Notes: a model not told the origin generated them from the sequence alone. A DNA stretch of 64,000 nucleotides from Bacillus sp. es.036 (GCF_002563635.1 NZ_PDIZ01000003.1:372001-436000), one strand, 5' to 3'; shown: positions 1 through 13,058, counted from the first letter of the stretch. Numbers and translations: made by a program.

Positions 1-515
1 AAGGGGAGATGGATCGAATCTTAACAAGACCTGTGCATAGTTTGTTTCAAATTATTTTAGAACGGATGGAGCTTGAATCATTGTTTGGGGTACTAACTGG
101 TATCGCTGTTATGATATATGCAGGAAATCGTCTTGATCTAAGCCTATCCTGGTATGATCCTATTGTTTTTCTTTTCATGGTTCTAGGCGGAGCTTTTGTC
201 TACGCAGGGATCTTTATTTTGCTGGCCAGTATCAGTTTTTGGTCAGATAGTAGAACAAGCATTATGCCAATGATGTATAATATCGGAAACTATGGTAGAT
301 ATCCAGTTGATATCTACAATAAAGTCATTCGCTTTGTGTTAACGTGGATCTTACCTTTTGCTTTTGTTGGTGTTTATCCATCTGCTTATTTCTTGGGTCG
401 TGAAGAATGGTACGGTTATGCTTTTCTTACCCCAGTGATGGGCGCTGTCTTTTTTGGATTTGCGATCTTTATGTGGAATATTGGCGTCACGAAATATAGG
501 GGCGCAGGTAACTAA
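1..515 (+). CDS. ABC-2 type transporter permease, 5' end cut by the window
   Basis: C-terminal part of an integral membrane protein with about four hydrophobic helices. The pattern (DRILTRPV near the visible start, long helices, PFAFVGVYPSAYFLGR loop near the end) is that of the ABC-2/DUF990 permease family, usually about 260 residues and encoded as a pair with a second permease and an ATPase. The reading frame is open to the left edge and the ATG at base 9 lies where the family already has preceding sequence, so I treat the gene as truncated by the window and not as starting there. Substrate unknown. It is followed at once by a palindromic terminator shared with the convergent sigma factor gene. 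Confidence 0.75.
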   Translation, partial: GEMDRILTRPVHSLFQIILERMELESLFGVLTGIAVMIYAGNRLDLSLSWYDPIVFLFMVLGGAFVYAGIFILLASISFWSDSRTSIMPMMYNIGNYGRYPVDIYNKVIRFVLTWILPFAFVGVYPSAYFLGREEWYGYAFLTPVMGAVFFGFAIFMWNIGVTKYRGAGN

Positions 516-547
516 AAAGTCCAGAGGGATATCCCTCTGGACTTTTT
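514..547. terminator. Bidirectional terminator
   Basis: Perfect 17-bp inverted repeat with an A-run on one side and a T-run on the other, placed between two convergent genes. Confidence 0.9.
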
Positions 548-555
548 GTTTATGA

Positions 556-1101
556 TTAAACAGGTTCTAATAATGATGAATCGATCTTTTCTTTTAATTT
601 TTTCATGCCAAGCCTAACGCGACTTTTCACTGTTCCAAGAGGAATTTTCTTTTTGGAAGCTACTTCTGCTTGACTATATCCTTCTAAATAGATGAGCTTA
701 AGAATTTCCTTTTGTTCCGTATTCAAAGAATTTAAGGCTCCGTTAATCATATCTTTGTTTCCAAAGTCATCTTGAATATAAAGTTCTTTATTGACCAAAT
801 GGTGATCTTCAACAACTGTTTCTTTAAAATTGCGCTGTTCTTTCTTAATCCGGTCAATAGCTCGGTTTCGTGTGATCTGGTTTACCCATGAGGAAAGCTT
901 TCCTTTATCAGGCTCAAATTGGCTTCTCTTATTCCAAACTTCTAGATAAACATCCTGAACGATTTCTTCGGCAATTTGCTGGTCATTGACTATGCGACGG
1001 GCGATGCGTAAAAGCGTCTGATGGTTTTCAATACAAAAGACTTTAAAATGATCCTCGTTTTCACTATCCCAGTAAGCAATCGCATAATTGCCTTTACTCA
1101 T
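556..1101 (-). CDS. ECF-type RNA polymerase sigma factor
   Basis: 181 residues starting MSKGNYAIAYWD. Region 2 lies at about residues 25-95 (IARRIVNDQQIAEEIVQDVY, then a WVNQITRNRAIDRIKKE stretch) and region 4 at about 125-175, including the helix-turn-helix GYSQAEVASKKKIPLGTVKSR. The start is set by GGAGGAGG about 10 bases upstream; the frame stays open further upstream, but that N-terminus is not sigma-like and has no ribosome binding site. No anti-sigma gene sits beside it. It is transcribed divergently from the DUF4397 cell-wall protein gene, which makes that gene and the following sortase candidate targets (inference). Confidence 0.9.
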   Translation of the reverse strand: MSKGNYAIAYWDSENEDHFKVFCIENHQTLLRIARRIVNDQQIAEEIVQDVYLEVWNKRSQFEPDKGKLSSWVNQITRNRAIDRIKKEQRNFKETVVEDHHLVNKELYIQDDFGNKDMINGALNSLNTEQKEILKLIYLEGYSQAEVASKKKIPLGTVKSRVRLGMKKLKEKIDSSLLEPV

Positions 1102-1270
1102 TAGTTTGTTCCTCCTCCGAGCTTTGCTAGTAGCTCTATTCCCTTGAATTCGAAATAAAAACAATAAAAGTGTAAAAAAAGTGATCCAAATGCAAAGATT
1201 TTGTCGTATTAACAAGTGAACAAAGGTTATACAAAAGTATAACAAAAATTAAATAAGGGGAGTGGATGGA

Positions 1271-2077
1271 ATGCTTAGGAAGTTTATGGCAGCTGCGGTT
1301 GCAATGGTTATGATGTTCGGAATTATCGGAGGAACAGCGTTTGCGGATAATCACGAAGCGATGGTACGTGTGATTCATGCTTCTCCAGATGCACCTGCAG
1401 TTGATGTGTATGTGGATGGTGAAGCAGTAGTAGAAGGTGCTGAATATAAGCAGGCAACAGATTACATGGCACTACCAGCCGGAGACCATGAAATTGAAGT
1501 ATTCCCAGCCGGAGAGAATGGAGAAGGCGATCCAGTAATCAGTCAGTCCGTGACAATTGAAGAAGGAATGAAGTATTCTGCTGCAGCTGTCGGTAAACTT
1601 GATAGCATTTCGCTTTGGGCACTGAATGATGATATGGAAGCTTCTGAAGGTAAAGCTAAAGTAAGAGTGGTACATGCTTCTCCAGATGCACCTAATGTAG
1701 ATGTAGCAGTTAAAGATGGGGATGTACTTTTCTCCGATGTTGCATTTAAATCGACGTCTGATTATGCAGAAGTTGATCCAATGACAGTAGACCTTGAAGT
1801 TCGACCAGCAGGATCTGAAGATGTTGTTCTTGAAATCCCTGGTGTTGAGTTGAAAGAGGGATATGTTTACTCGGTATATGCTATTGGTCTTGTAGAAGGT
1901 GATCCAACTCTTGAAGCTTGGCCAATGGTTGATGCGACAAACATGCCTTCAGAAATGCCGCAAACTGGTATGGGTGGTACAGCGGATCAGTCGAACACAG
2001 TTGCATGGGCACTTCTAGGTGGAGCGATTTTAGCTGCAGGAACTGGAATCTATCTTCGTAAGAAGCAAACAGCTTAA
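1271..2077 (+). CDS. DUF4397 cell-wall-anchored surface protein
   Basis: 268 residues. A signal peptide (about 1-25, ending TAFA) is followed by two copies of a beta-rich DUF4397 unit, each opening with a V-R-V-[IV]-H-A-S-P-D-A-P motif (about residues 32 and 133). The C-terminus is a sorting signal: MPQTG at 229-233, a hydrophobic stretch and a RKK tail. It should be secreted and covalently attached to peptidoglycan by a sortase, and the next gene is one. ATG 1271 is chosen because AAGGGGAG sits 8 bases upstream; the in-frame GTG at 1262 overlaps that site. Function of DUF4397 is unknown; the sorting motif departs from LPxTG in the first residue. Confidence 0.9.
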   Translation: MLRKFMAAAVAMVMMFGIIGGTAFADNHEAMVRVIHASPDAPAVDVYVDGEAVVEGAEYKQATDYMALPAGDHEIEVFPAGENGEGDPVISQSVTIEEGMKYSAAAVGKLDSISLWALNDDMEASEGKAKVRVVHASPDAPNVDVAVKDGDVLFSDVAFKSTSDYAEVDPMTVDLEVRPAGSEDVVLEIPGVELKEGYVYSVYAIGLVEGDPTLEAWPMVDATNMPSEMPQTGMGGTADQSNTVAWALLGGAILAAGTGIYLRKKQTA

Positions 2078-2101
2078 ATCAAGGTAGAAGGAGGAGCAGT
2101 G

Positions 2102-2734
2102 ATGCCGTTTAAAAGGCTATTAATGATTATGATATTTTTAGGAGCGGTGGGCTGTTCTTCTTCTTCTGATCAAATAGCTGGAAAGAAAGAAGTTTCTTCT
2201 AATGAAGAAGTTCAACTGATCTCTGCTCCAGAGATAACGGCATCTTCTAGCTCTGAGAGTGAAGAATCTGAAGAGCGTATTATAGAAGGGATCGTTCCTG
2301 ATCAATTATCCATCCCGGCAATAAATGTAGATGCTAACGTGGAACATGTAGGCCAATTACCGGATGGGCAAATGGATGTGCCAAGAGACGATCGTAACGT
2401 GGGATGGTATGAGCCTGGAGCGAAACCTGGTGAAAGAGGAAATGCCGTTCTTGCAGGTCACGTTGATAACAAAACTGGTCCATCGGTGTTCTTTCACCTT
2501 GGAGATTTAGAAGCTGGAGATCTCGTTACAGTTACGGATGAACATGGATTGGCGTATGATTTTGAGGTGCATGCTGTTGAGTCTTATCCTAGAAATAATG
2601 CGCCACTCGAGAAAGTATTTGGAACAAGTTCTAAATCAAGCCTCAATTTAATTACTTGTACAGGGACATTTGATCGAGATGCAGGAACCCACGAGGAGCG
2701 GATGGTTGTCTACACGACACTTGTTTCAGAATAG
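2102..2734 (+). CDS. Sortase (class D/F-like) with lipoprotein-like leader
   Basis: 210 residues. The C-terminal sortase domain (about 65-210) has the expected transpeptidase triad: His120 in LAGHVDN, Cys186 in LITCTG and Arg200 in EERMVVY. The N-terminus is a short hydrophobic leader ending A-V-G-C followed by Ser residues, which resembles a lipobox, then a Ser/Glu-rich linker. So it may be held to the membrane by a lipid and not by the usual transmembrane helix. It follows the MPQTG-tailed protein by 24 bases, behind AAGGAGGAG, and is probably co-transcribed with its substrate. Class assignment is by general appearance only. Confidence 0.88.
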   Translation: MPFKRLLMIMIFLGAVGCSSSSDQIAGKKEVSSNEEVQLISAPEITASSSSESEESEERIIEGIVPDQLSIPAINVDANVEHVGQLPDGQMDVPRDDRNVGWYEPGAKPGERGNAVLAGHVDNKTGPSVFFHLGDLEAGDLVTVTDEHGLAYDFEVHAVESYPRNNAPLEKVFGTSSKSSLNLITCTGTFDRDAGTHEERMVVYTTLVSE

Positions 2735-2752
2735 TTCGTCCTAAATTCAACG

Positions 2753-2781
2753 AACACCTCATAAACCTATTATGAGGTGTT
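2753..2781 (+). promoter_or_regulatory. Hairpin covering the ribosome binding site of the channel gene
   Basis: Perfect 12-bp inverted repeat (AACACCTCATAA / TTATGAGGTGTT) with a 5-base loop. The right arm contains GAGGTG, the best ribosome binding site for ATG 2787. It could terminate the sortase transcript weakly (only a short T stretch follows) or mask initiation of the channel gene. Confidence 0.5.
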
Positions 2782-2786
2782 TACTA

Positions 2787-3218
2787 ATGCTCTTATTGAT
2801 TACTTGTGCTATTATTCTTGCCCTTATTAGTGTGGGGAGAAGTATGGTCGCTCTCATGAAAAGAACGAGAGTACCTGGAAGTCTTCTCTCTGTGTATAAG
2901 ATGTTTCTGCTATTTCTTGTTTATTTAACGATGATTATCGCTTTTGGAAGTATGTATTTAAGTCTAATCATACTTGATATCCCTGTTCTTCAAGAAGGAC
3001 AAGTGGATCTAGCGGACATGACATTAACGCCGCTTACAAGAGTTCAATCTGTCCTTTATTTCAGTGCGGTCACGCTTCTATCTGTTGGCTATGGAGATCT
3101 TACACCAATTGGAATAGGAAGATGGATTGCGATTATTGAAGCATTAATTGGCTACTTAATGCCGGCTGCTTTTTTTGTCACTACAATTGTCGATTATCGA
3201 GAAAGCTCGAAGTTGTAA
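2787..3218 (+). CDS. Potassium channel family protein
   Basis: 143 residues, hydrophobic, with three or four membrane segments. The pore loop and selectivity filter are clear: TLLSVGYGDLTP, filter at about 99-104, followed by a final helix. This is the two-pore-helix ion channel (Ion_trans_2) family; no RCK or other regulatory domain is attached. An in-frame ATG at 2772 exists but lies inside a hairpin without an upstream ribosome binding site, so I use ATG 2787, with GAGGTG 7 bases ahead. Confidence 0.88.
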   Translation: MLLLITCAIILALISVGRSMVALMKRTRVPGSLLSVYKMFLLFLVYLTMIIAFGSMYLSLIILDIPVLQEGQVDLADMTLTPLTRVQSVLYFSAVTLLSVGYGDLTPIGIGRWIAIIEALIGYLMPAAFFVTTIVDYRESSKL

Positions 3219-3271
3219 GTTAACATGAATTTCGTTACGCTTAACTTAAGATGATTAAAGGAGGCGTAACA

Positions 3272-3742
3272 ATGAGTATTGAAGTTGGCGAAAAAGCTCC
3301 AGATTTTAAATTAGAAGCAAGCACGGGGGAGACTGTGTCTCTTTCCGACTACAAAGGAAAAAATGTTGTGCTTTATTTTTACCCTAAAGATATGACACCT
3401 GGATGTACGACGGAGGCATGTGATTTTCGGGATCACATTGAAGGATTTGAAGAACTAGATACAGTAATTTTGGGAGTCAGTCCTGATCCTGTCGAAAAAC
3501 ATAAGAAATTTATTGATAAATATGATCTTCCGTTTCTTCTACTTGCGGATGAGGATCATTCTGCTGCAGAGTCATATGATGTATGGCAGTTGAAGAAAAA
3601 CTTTGGTAAAGAATACATGGGCATTGTCCGCTCTACTTTTGTTATTGATAAAGAAGGAACACTTGTCAAAGAGTGGCGCAAGGTCCGTGTGAAAGATCAT
3701 GTAGAGTCCGCCTTAAGCTATATTAAAGAAAACTTATCTTAA
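3272..3742 (+). CDS. bcp: Thioredoxin-dependent peroxiredoxin, Bcp type
   Basis: 156 residues, the normal length. The peroxidatic Cys45 is in TPGCTTEAC and the resolving Cys50 five residues on, the typical atypical-2-Cys Bcp/PrxQ arrangement. It reduces hydrogen and organic peroxides in the cytoplasm. Start at ATG 3272 behind AAAGGAGG; the upstream in-frame ATG 3251 precedes that site. A hairpin terminator lies about 75-105 bases after the stop. Confidence 0.95.
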   Translation: MSIEVGEKAPDFKLEASTGETVSLSDYKGKNVVLYFYPKDMTPGCTTEACDFRDHIEGFEELDTVILGVSPDPVEKHKKFIDKYDLPFLLLADEDHSAAESYDVWQLKKNFGKEYMGIVRSTFVIDKEGTLVKEWRKVRVKDHVESALSYIKENLS

Positions 3743-3817
3743 ACGTTTGTCTACAGGGCACTTGGCTATACTCCTTAGATTTTTGTACATAGAGTATAGT
3801 AGATCATATCTTCTAGT

Positions 3818-3847
3818 TGAGGGCGCTTTTCGCGCTCTTTTTTTTGG
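3818..3847 (+). terminator. Terminator downstream of bcp
   Basis: GC-rich hairpin (GAGGGCGC, TTTT loop, GCGCTC) followed by eight T. Confidence 0.75.
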
Positions 3848-3933
3848 CCTTAGAAGAAAGAGCTTATCCTTCAATGCCAGCGCCAATTTCAGCTATAATA
3901 ATAGATAAAAAACTTATGAAAGTGGTGAAAAAA

Positions 3934-4884
3934 ATGAAGGTATTATCAACTGGTAAACTTAAAACAACAATTAAAGATCACTTAAAAGAAAACTATCCAG
4001 AGCTCACATTTCAGTTCTTTTCATCAATGGCAGAAGCCGAACCGTATCTTTCCGAAGCGGAAGTTCTTCTTACATATGGGGAAGACTTGAACGATACTCT
4101 TATTCAGAAAGCTACCCAACTTAAATGGATAATGGTACTTTCAGCAGGACTAGAACGTATGCCACTACAAGCGATTAAAGAGAAAAAGATTCTTCTTACA
4201 AATGCGAGAGGTATCCATTGTATACCTATGGCTGAATATACCCTTTCCGTCATGCTTCAAGTCGCTAGAGACACGAAAGTAGTTTTCGCAAATGAATCAT
4301 CGAAGATTTGGAAGAAGAAAACCCCGATACGTGAAATCACTGGTAGCACAATCGGAATTATTGGAACTGGTGCTATCGGCAGTGAGATTGCAAGGGTAGC
4401 TAAAGCCTTTCGAATAAAAACGCTTGGCGTCAATCGATCAGGTCATAGAGTAGAGCACTTTGATGAAATTTATAAAAATGATGACCTTTTAACAATGCTT
4501 CCAAAATGTGACTTCGTTATTAGTGTGCTACCTAGTACGAATGAAACAATGAATTATTTTAAGAAAGAGCAATTTTTAACAATGAAAGACTCAGGTGTAT
4601 TTATTAATATTGGTAGAGGAGATACTGTAAAGGAACAGGATCTTATGGATGCATTACATGAAAATCATCTAGCCCATGCCGTGCTGGATGTGTTTAAAAA
4701 CGAACCACTTGATCCGTCTCATCCTTTTTGGGAAATGGAGAATGTAACCGTTACGCCGCATCATTCTGCTATATCTGACAACTACCAACCTAGAGCAATT
4801 GAAATTTTTGAACATAACTTATTGCAATACCAAAATAGAATGAACGATTTTAAGAATGTCATTGATCCAGATAGGGGGTATTAA
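3934..4884 (+). CDS. D-2-hydroxyacid dehydrogenase, NAD-binding
   Basis: 316 residues. Substrate-binding halves surround a Rossmann domain with GTGAIG at about 144-149, followed by the family sequence VINIGRGD-like loop (FINIGRGDTV), an Asp-Val-Phe-x-x-Glu-Pro segment and the catalytic His in TPHHSA. It should reduce a 2-keto acid or oxidise a D-2-hydroxy acid; the exact substrate cannot be read from sequence. ATG 3934 is preceded by a GTGGTG-like site; the frame is open further upstream through the bcp terminator, which argues against the longer start. The next gene begins 2 bases after its stop. Confidence 0.88.
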   Translation: MKVLSTGKLKTTIKDHLKENYPELTFQFFSSMAEAEPYLSEAEVLLTYGEDLNDTLIQKATQLKWIMVLSAGLERMPLQAIKEKKILLTNARGIHCIPMAEYTLSVMLQVARDTKVVFANESSKIWKKKTPIREITGSTIGIIGTGAIGSEIARVAKAFRIKTLGVNRSGHRVEHFDEIYKNDDLLTMLPKCDFVISVLPSTNETMNYFKKEQFLTMKDSGVFINIGRGDTVKEQDLMDALHENHLAHAVLDVFKNEPLDPSHPFWEMENVTVTPHHSAISDNYQPRAIEIFEHNLLQYQNRMNDFKNVIDPDRGY

Positions 4885-4886
4885 AT

Positions 4887-5441
4887 TTGAAGATTTATAC
4901 GAAGACAGGCGATAAAGGGGAAACATCTCTCGTTTATGGACAGCGAGTATTAAAAAGCGATATTCGGGTTGAAGCTTATGGAACATGTGATGAGGCGAAT
5001 TCTCAAATTGGACTTGCCTTAAGTTATCTTGGTGCGACTCACTTTGAGGGAAAAGAAGAGTGGGAGTCTATTTTTCATAAAGTACAAACATGGCTTTTCC
5101 ATGTTGGCGCTGAGCTTGCAACCCCAAAAGGAAAAAAAGTAGGATGGACAATTGAAGAAGCGCATATTAATGAAATGGAAAAGCAAATCGACGCCTGGGA
5201 GCAGCAACTTGAACCTTTGCGTAACTTTATTTTGCCAGGTGGGCACTCAGCGGGAGCATGCTTAAATGTTGCGCGCACTATTGTTAGGCGTGCCGAGCGT
5301 CTGACGACTATGGTTGAAGAGACGAATCCACTTGTTCTTTCATTTTTGAATCGTCTGTCTGATTTCTTATTCGTTGCGGCACGTTTCATTAACTATCATA
5401 TGGGAGAAAATGAGTCAGTGCTTCATCAAGATCAGAAGTAA
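4887..5441 (+). CDS. yvqK: Cob(I)yrinic acid a,c-diamide adenosyltransferase, PduO type
   Basis: 184 residues starting MKIYTKTGDKGETSLVYG, the classic N-terminus of the PduO/EutT-like ATP:corrinoid adenosyltransferase with its ATP-binding glycine loop. Further signatures are the EAYGTCDEANSQIG segment and, near 125-140, an ARTIVRRAER helix carrying the conserved arginines. It transfers adenosyl from ATP to cob(I)alamin. The start is TTG, behind AGGGGG, only 2 bases from the preceding dehydrogenase gene, so the two are likely co-transcribed. Confidence 0.93.
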   Translation: MKIYTKTGDKGETSLVYGQRVLKSDIRVEAYGTCDEANSQIGLALSYLGATHFEGKEEWESIFHKVQTWLFHVGAELATPKGKKVGWTIEEAHINEMEKQIDAWEQQLEPLRNFILPGGHSAGACLNVARTIVRRAERLTTMVEETNPLVLSFLNRLSDFLFVAARFINYHMGENESVLHQDQK

Positions 5442-5465
5442 GAACCCTTCATAGACGTGCTGTTA

Positions 5466-5512
5466 TTGACAAAACCCTCTTTTACCATGTACACTAATTA
5501 TAAACATTACAA
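5466..5512 (+). promoter_or_regulatory. perR promoter with PerR box
   Basis: TTGACA at 5466-5471 and TACACT at 5490-5495 (18-base spacer). Overlapping the start region is TTATAAACATTACAA at 5498-5512, which matches the 15-bp PerR box of B. subtilis with two mismatches in 14 informative positions. This supports autoregulation by PerR, as known in B. subtilis. Confidence 0.75.
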
Positions 5513-5548
5513 AGTAAGAATGCTTGTTGAAAGCGAGGTGCATGACGA

Positions 5549-5983
5549 ATGGCTGAAGAGAAACTGCATGAAGCAATTGATGCAATGAAAAATTCAGGAG
5601 TGCGTATTACCCCGCAGCGTCATGCCATTCTGGAGCATTTAATCCAGTCCATGTCACATCCTACAGCAGATGAAATATATAAGTCTCTTGAAGGAAAATT
5701 TCCTAATATGAGTGTAGCAACTGTTTATAATAACCTGAGAGTATTTAAGGAAATTGGACTGGTGAAAGAATTAACGTACGGAGATGCTTCCAGCCGGTTT
5801 GATTGTGTCACAACAGATCATTATCATATTATTTGTGATGATTGTGGTAAGATTGTAGACTTTCATTATCCGGGATTGGACGAAGTAGAAACGCTTGCGG
5901 AACAGGTAACGGGCTTCCGAGTCGGCGATCACAGAATGGAGATTTACGGAAAGTGTCCAGATTGCCAAAAAAGCAAACATTAA
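5549..5983 (+). CDS. perR: Peroxide-responsive repressor PerR
   Basis: 144 residues, Fur family. N-terminal winged helix (about 1-80) and C-terminal dimerisation/metal domain. All five iron/manganese ligands known for B. subtilis PerR are at the same positions (His37, Asp85, His91, His93, Asp104), and the structural zinc site is complete (Cys96, Cys99, Cys136, Cys139). Asp104 distinguishes it from Fur, so the peroxide-sensing assignment is strong. Oxidation of His37/His91 derepresses target genes. Gene order perR-ygzB-ygxA-rrn is shared with B. subtilis. Confidence 0.97.
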   Translation: MAEEKLHEAIDAMKNSGVRITPQRHAILEHLIQSMSHPTADEIYKSLEGKFPNMSVATVYNNLRVFKEIGLVKELTYGDASSRFDCVTTDHYHIICDDCGKIVDFHYPGLDEVETLAEQVTGFRVGDHRMEIYGKCPDCQKSKH

Positions 5984-5984
5984 T

Positions 5985-6022
5985 AAAAAAGAGCTTCCGC
6001 TTATGTAGCGGAGGCTCTTTTT
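5985..6022. terminator. Bidirectional terminator between perR and ygzB
   Basis: Long hairpin AAAAAAGAGC-TTCCGC / GCGGAGGCTCTTTTTT between convergent genes. Confidence 0.9.
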
Positions 6023-6388
6023 TCACTGCGTTCTTTTTTGTGCTCTCTTTACATTATATTTCTCATCAAACTCTTTACCATCCAAGTCAGGGTCCATAGT
6101 TAAAGGCTGCTTGCAATGCATACAGGCATCTACACGTCCGAGAACTTTCGTTGGTTTTTCACAATTTGGACAGACTACCTGTATCGCTCTTGTTGAGAGC
6201 ATACCGATCCAAAAATAAACAACAGCACTTGCGATTGTTGCAAGAAATCCAATGAGCATGAAGATGGTCATAAGCAAGACGGAAGTCTTGAAGAATATTC
6301 CTATATACATAATCGCAATTCCAATAAAAACGAGACTCAGCGCGAACGTACGAATTTTATTAATCTTATTAGTATACTTTAATTGCAT
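6023..6388 (-). CDS. ygzB: YgzB family zinc-ribbon membrane protein
   Basis: 121 residues; B. subtilis YgzB is of similar size and sits at the same place beside perR. Two transmembrane helices (about 15-35 and 42-65) are followed by a cytoplasmic zinc ribbon with two CxxC pairs (VCPNCEK and CMHCKQ). Start ATG 6388 has AGGAGGG ahead of it; the upstream extension of the frame is unlikely coding. Function unknown. Confidence 0.93.
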   Translation of the reverse strand: MQLKYTNKINKIRTFALSLVFIGIAIMYIGIFFKTSVLLMTIFMLIGFLATIASAVVYFWIGMLSTRAIQVVCPNCEKPTKVLGRVDACMHCKQPLTMDPDLDGKEFDEKYNVKRAQKRTQ

Positions 6389-6656
6389 TGCGTGTCCCTC
6401 CTGCACCCAATTATAGCATAAGCAAAAGGTGTAAGCACTTTCCTTATCAGGCAAACTGATTAAAGTTATTTCTTCGTAGCGTAATGTTTCTATAGAAGAA
6501 ACTAGTAGTTTTCTTATTGAAACTTCAAATTCAGGGATTGCTTAATTTTCGACAGGATTTATAATATGGACTGTTGAATACTTAAGATAATACTGAAAAG
6601 AGAAAAATGATTTTTGTAATGAAACAAAAGTATAAGTAGTTCTGGAGGATCGAATA

Positions 6657-7526
6657 ATGGAAAATCTTTTAAGGCCGATTTATCAAGAGAGAGCGAGTCA
6701 CCCAGGAACGCTCGGTGTACTAGTGATTGAAAAAACAAAGCCTTTTCATCCGCTTACTGATAATTTTGATGTAGTATTACTAATCATTGTTCAAGATAAT
6801 GAGAAACCATGGTTCGTTAAACATTATGATTTTGAAGGTAAGAAAGCAGCTATGCACGTAGTGTCGGAAGAGCAAGTTAATGAATGGTTGATTTCGGGTA
6901 GTCATCGACGTCTTGTAGCTTGGCTTGTTAATGGGAAAATTATTTTCGATCGTAACGAGTACATAGCTGGGGTGAAAGAGAGAATCAGAGACTTTCCTTA
7001 TGAAGAGCGCACTCGTAAAATCGGCGTGGAATTTGCAAGGTTAATTCGTCGCTATACAGAAGGAAAAGAATTGTTTGCATCGAGGCAATATATGGACGCC
7101 TATAATTTTATTCTTCATGCTTTGCATCACCTTGCTCGTTTATCAGTTATTGAGCATGGATTCCATCCAGAGATTACGGTATGGAATCAGGTGAAACATA
7201 TTGAACCTGAAATTTTCAAGCTTTATACTGAGCTCTTATCGGGGGAAGATCCGCTTGATAAGCGCCTGGAATTACTGCTGCTTGCTAATGATTTTTCATT
7301 ATCATCAAAATCAAAAAACGCGACTGTTCATATTAGGAAGGTTATGAATGAGCGTAGTAATGCCTGGACTTATCAGGAACTAATGGAAGAAGAGCAGCTT
7401 AAAGAATATGGAATAGATCTTGGTGCCCTGCTAGAATATATGATTGAAAAAGGTTTGGTTGAAGTGCATAGAAGCGAGACAAAAGGATCTGGTATATTTA
7501 TTAGAGAATACAGCGCAATCGAATAA
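6657..7526 (+). CDS. ygxA: Nucleotidyltransferase-like protein YgxA
   Basis: 289 residues, start ATG behind CTGGAGGA. The N-terminal half resembles a nucleotidyltransferase-like fold but I do not see a complete G-S-x-n-D-x-D motif, as is usual for YgxA. The C-terminal third contains helical and winged-helix-like segments. Location directly upstream of an rRNA operon is conserved with B. subtilis ygxA-rrnD. Function unknown. Confidence 0.88.
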   Translation: MENLLRPIYQERASHPGTLGVLVIEKTKPFHPLTDNFDVVLLIIVQDNEKPWFVKHYDFEGKKAAMHVVSEEQVNEWLISGSHRRLVAWLVNGKIIFDRNEYIAGVKERIRDFPYEERTRKIGVEFARLIRRYTEGKELFASRQYMDAYNFILHALHHLARLSVIEHGFHPEITVWNQVKHIEPEIFKLYTELLSGEDPLDKRLELLLLANDFSLSSKSKNATVHIRKVMNERSNAWTYQELMEEEQLKEYGIDLGALLEYMIEKGLVEVHRSETKGSGIFIREYSAIE

Positions 7527-7534
7527 ATGTAATA

Positions 7535-7583
7535 CGCGGAGAAAAAATATCAAGAAAAGGGTTGACCCTATTTTTTCTCCGTG
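7535..7583. repeat. 15-bp inverted repeat around the first rrn promoter
   Basis: Arms at 7535-7549 (CGCGGAGAAAAAATA) and 7569-7583 are reverse complements with one mismatch. The -35 of rrn P1 lies in the loop and the right arm fills the -35/-10 spacer. It may also end the ygxA transcript, although the T-run is inside the stem. Confidence 0.7.
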
Positions 7584-7590
7584 GTATATT
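7562..7590 (+). promoter_or_regulatory. rrn promoter P1
   Basis: TTGACC at 7562-7567, 17-base spacer, TATATT at 7585-7590. Confidence 0.8.
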
Positions 7591-7645
7591 ATTACTTGTC
7601 GCCGCGAAAGATTAACACGGCAACAAAAAAACTTCAAAAAAGTTG

Positions 7646-7674
7646 TTGACGCCAACCGAGTTAATGTGTTACAT
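7646..7674 (+). promoter_or_regulatory. rrn promoter P2
   Basis: TTGACG at 7646-7651, 17-base spacer, TTACAT at 7669-7674. Tandem rrn promoters are normal in Bacillaceae. Confidence 0.75.
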
Positions 7675-7712
7675 TAATAAAGTCGCTGAAAACGACATTG
7701 AAAGAAACAAAT

Positions 7713-7738
7713 TGCTCTTTGAAAACTGAACGAAACGC
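7713..7738 (+). promoter_or_regulatory. rrn leader boxA and 16S processing-stalk arm
   Basis: TGCTCTTTGAAAA at 7713-7725 is the boxA antitermination element. Bases 7722-7738 pair, with one mismatch, with 9395-9411 behind the 16S gene, forming the stem used to excise precursor 16S rRNA. Confidence 0.8.
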
Positions 7739-7796
7739 CATGTAAGTAGTTGTTTCTACGGAAACAAAAATTGTTTTAAAAGCTAGATTAAGCTTT

Positions 7797-12583
<4,787 letters not shown>

Positions 12584-12640
12584 ACAAAAGTGATGTGAGC
12601 ATGTCTCACTAAACTTGATATTATTGGAATACGTTGTGCG

Positions 12641-12661
12641 TGCTATCTAGTTTTCAAGGAA
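12641..12661 (+). repeat. 23S processing-stalk arm (3' side)
   Basis: Perfect 21-base reverse complement of 9546-9566; the two arms bracket the 23S gene and fold into the precursor stem cut during rRNA maturation. Confidence 0.85.
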
Positions 12662-12739
12662 TAAAATTTTTCTTGAAAAATATGATGAAATATAGTATGA
12701 TATATTTTGTCGCTGGCAAATCACAAAATGTGAAAATTA

Positions 12740-12857
<118 letters not shown>

Positions 12858-12866
12858 TGATATTAT

Positions 12867-12941
12867 TCCACAGTAGCTCAGTGGTAGAGCTATCGGCTGT
12901 TAACCGATCGGTCGTAGGTTCGAATCCTACCTGTGGAGCCA
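12867..12941 (+). tRNA. tRNA-Asn(GTT)
   Basis: Acceptor TCCACAG/CTGTGGA, anticodon loop CTGTTAA, encoded CCA. First of sixteen tRNAs behind the rRNA genes. Confidence 0.97.
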
Positions 12942-12942
12942 T

Positions 12943-13034
12943 GGAGAGCTGTCCGAGTGGCCGAAGGAGCACGATTGGAAATCGTGTAGACGGTCAACGC
13001 CGTCTCGAGGGTTCGAATCCCTCGCTCTCCGCCA
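12943..13034 (+). tRNA. tRNA-Ser(GGA)
   Basis: Class II tRNA with a long variable arm; anticodon loop TTGGAAA; encoded CCA. Confidence 0.97.
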
Positions 13035-13058
13035 CTAGCCTACATAAATAGCAACAAA

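Noticed and set aside
3817-3933. Upstream extension of the D-2-hydroxyacid dehydrogenase to 355 residues
   Set aside because: It would begin inside the bcp terminator hairpin and adds sequence not found in the family.
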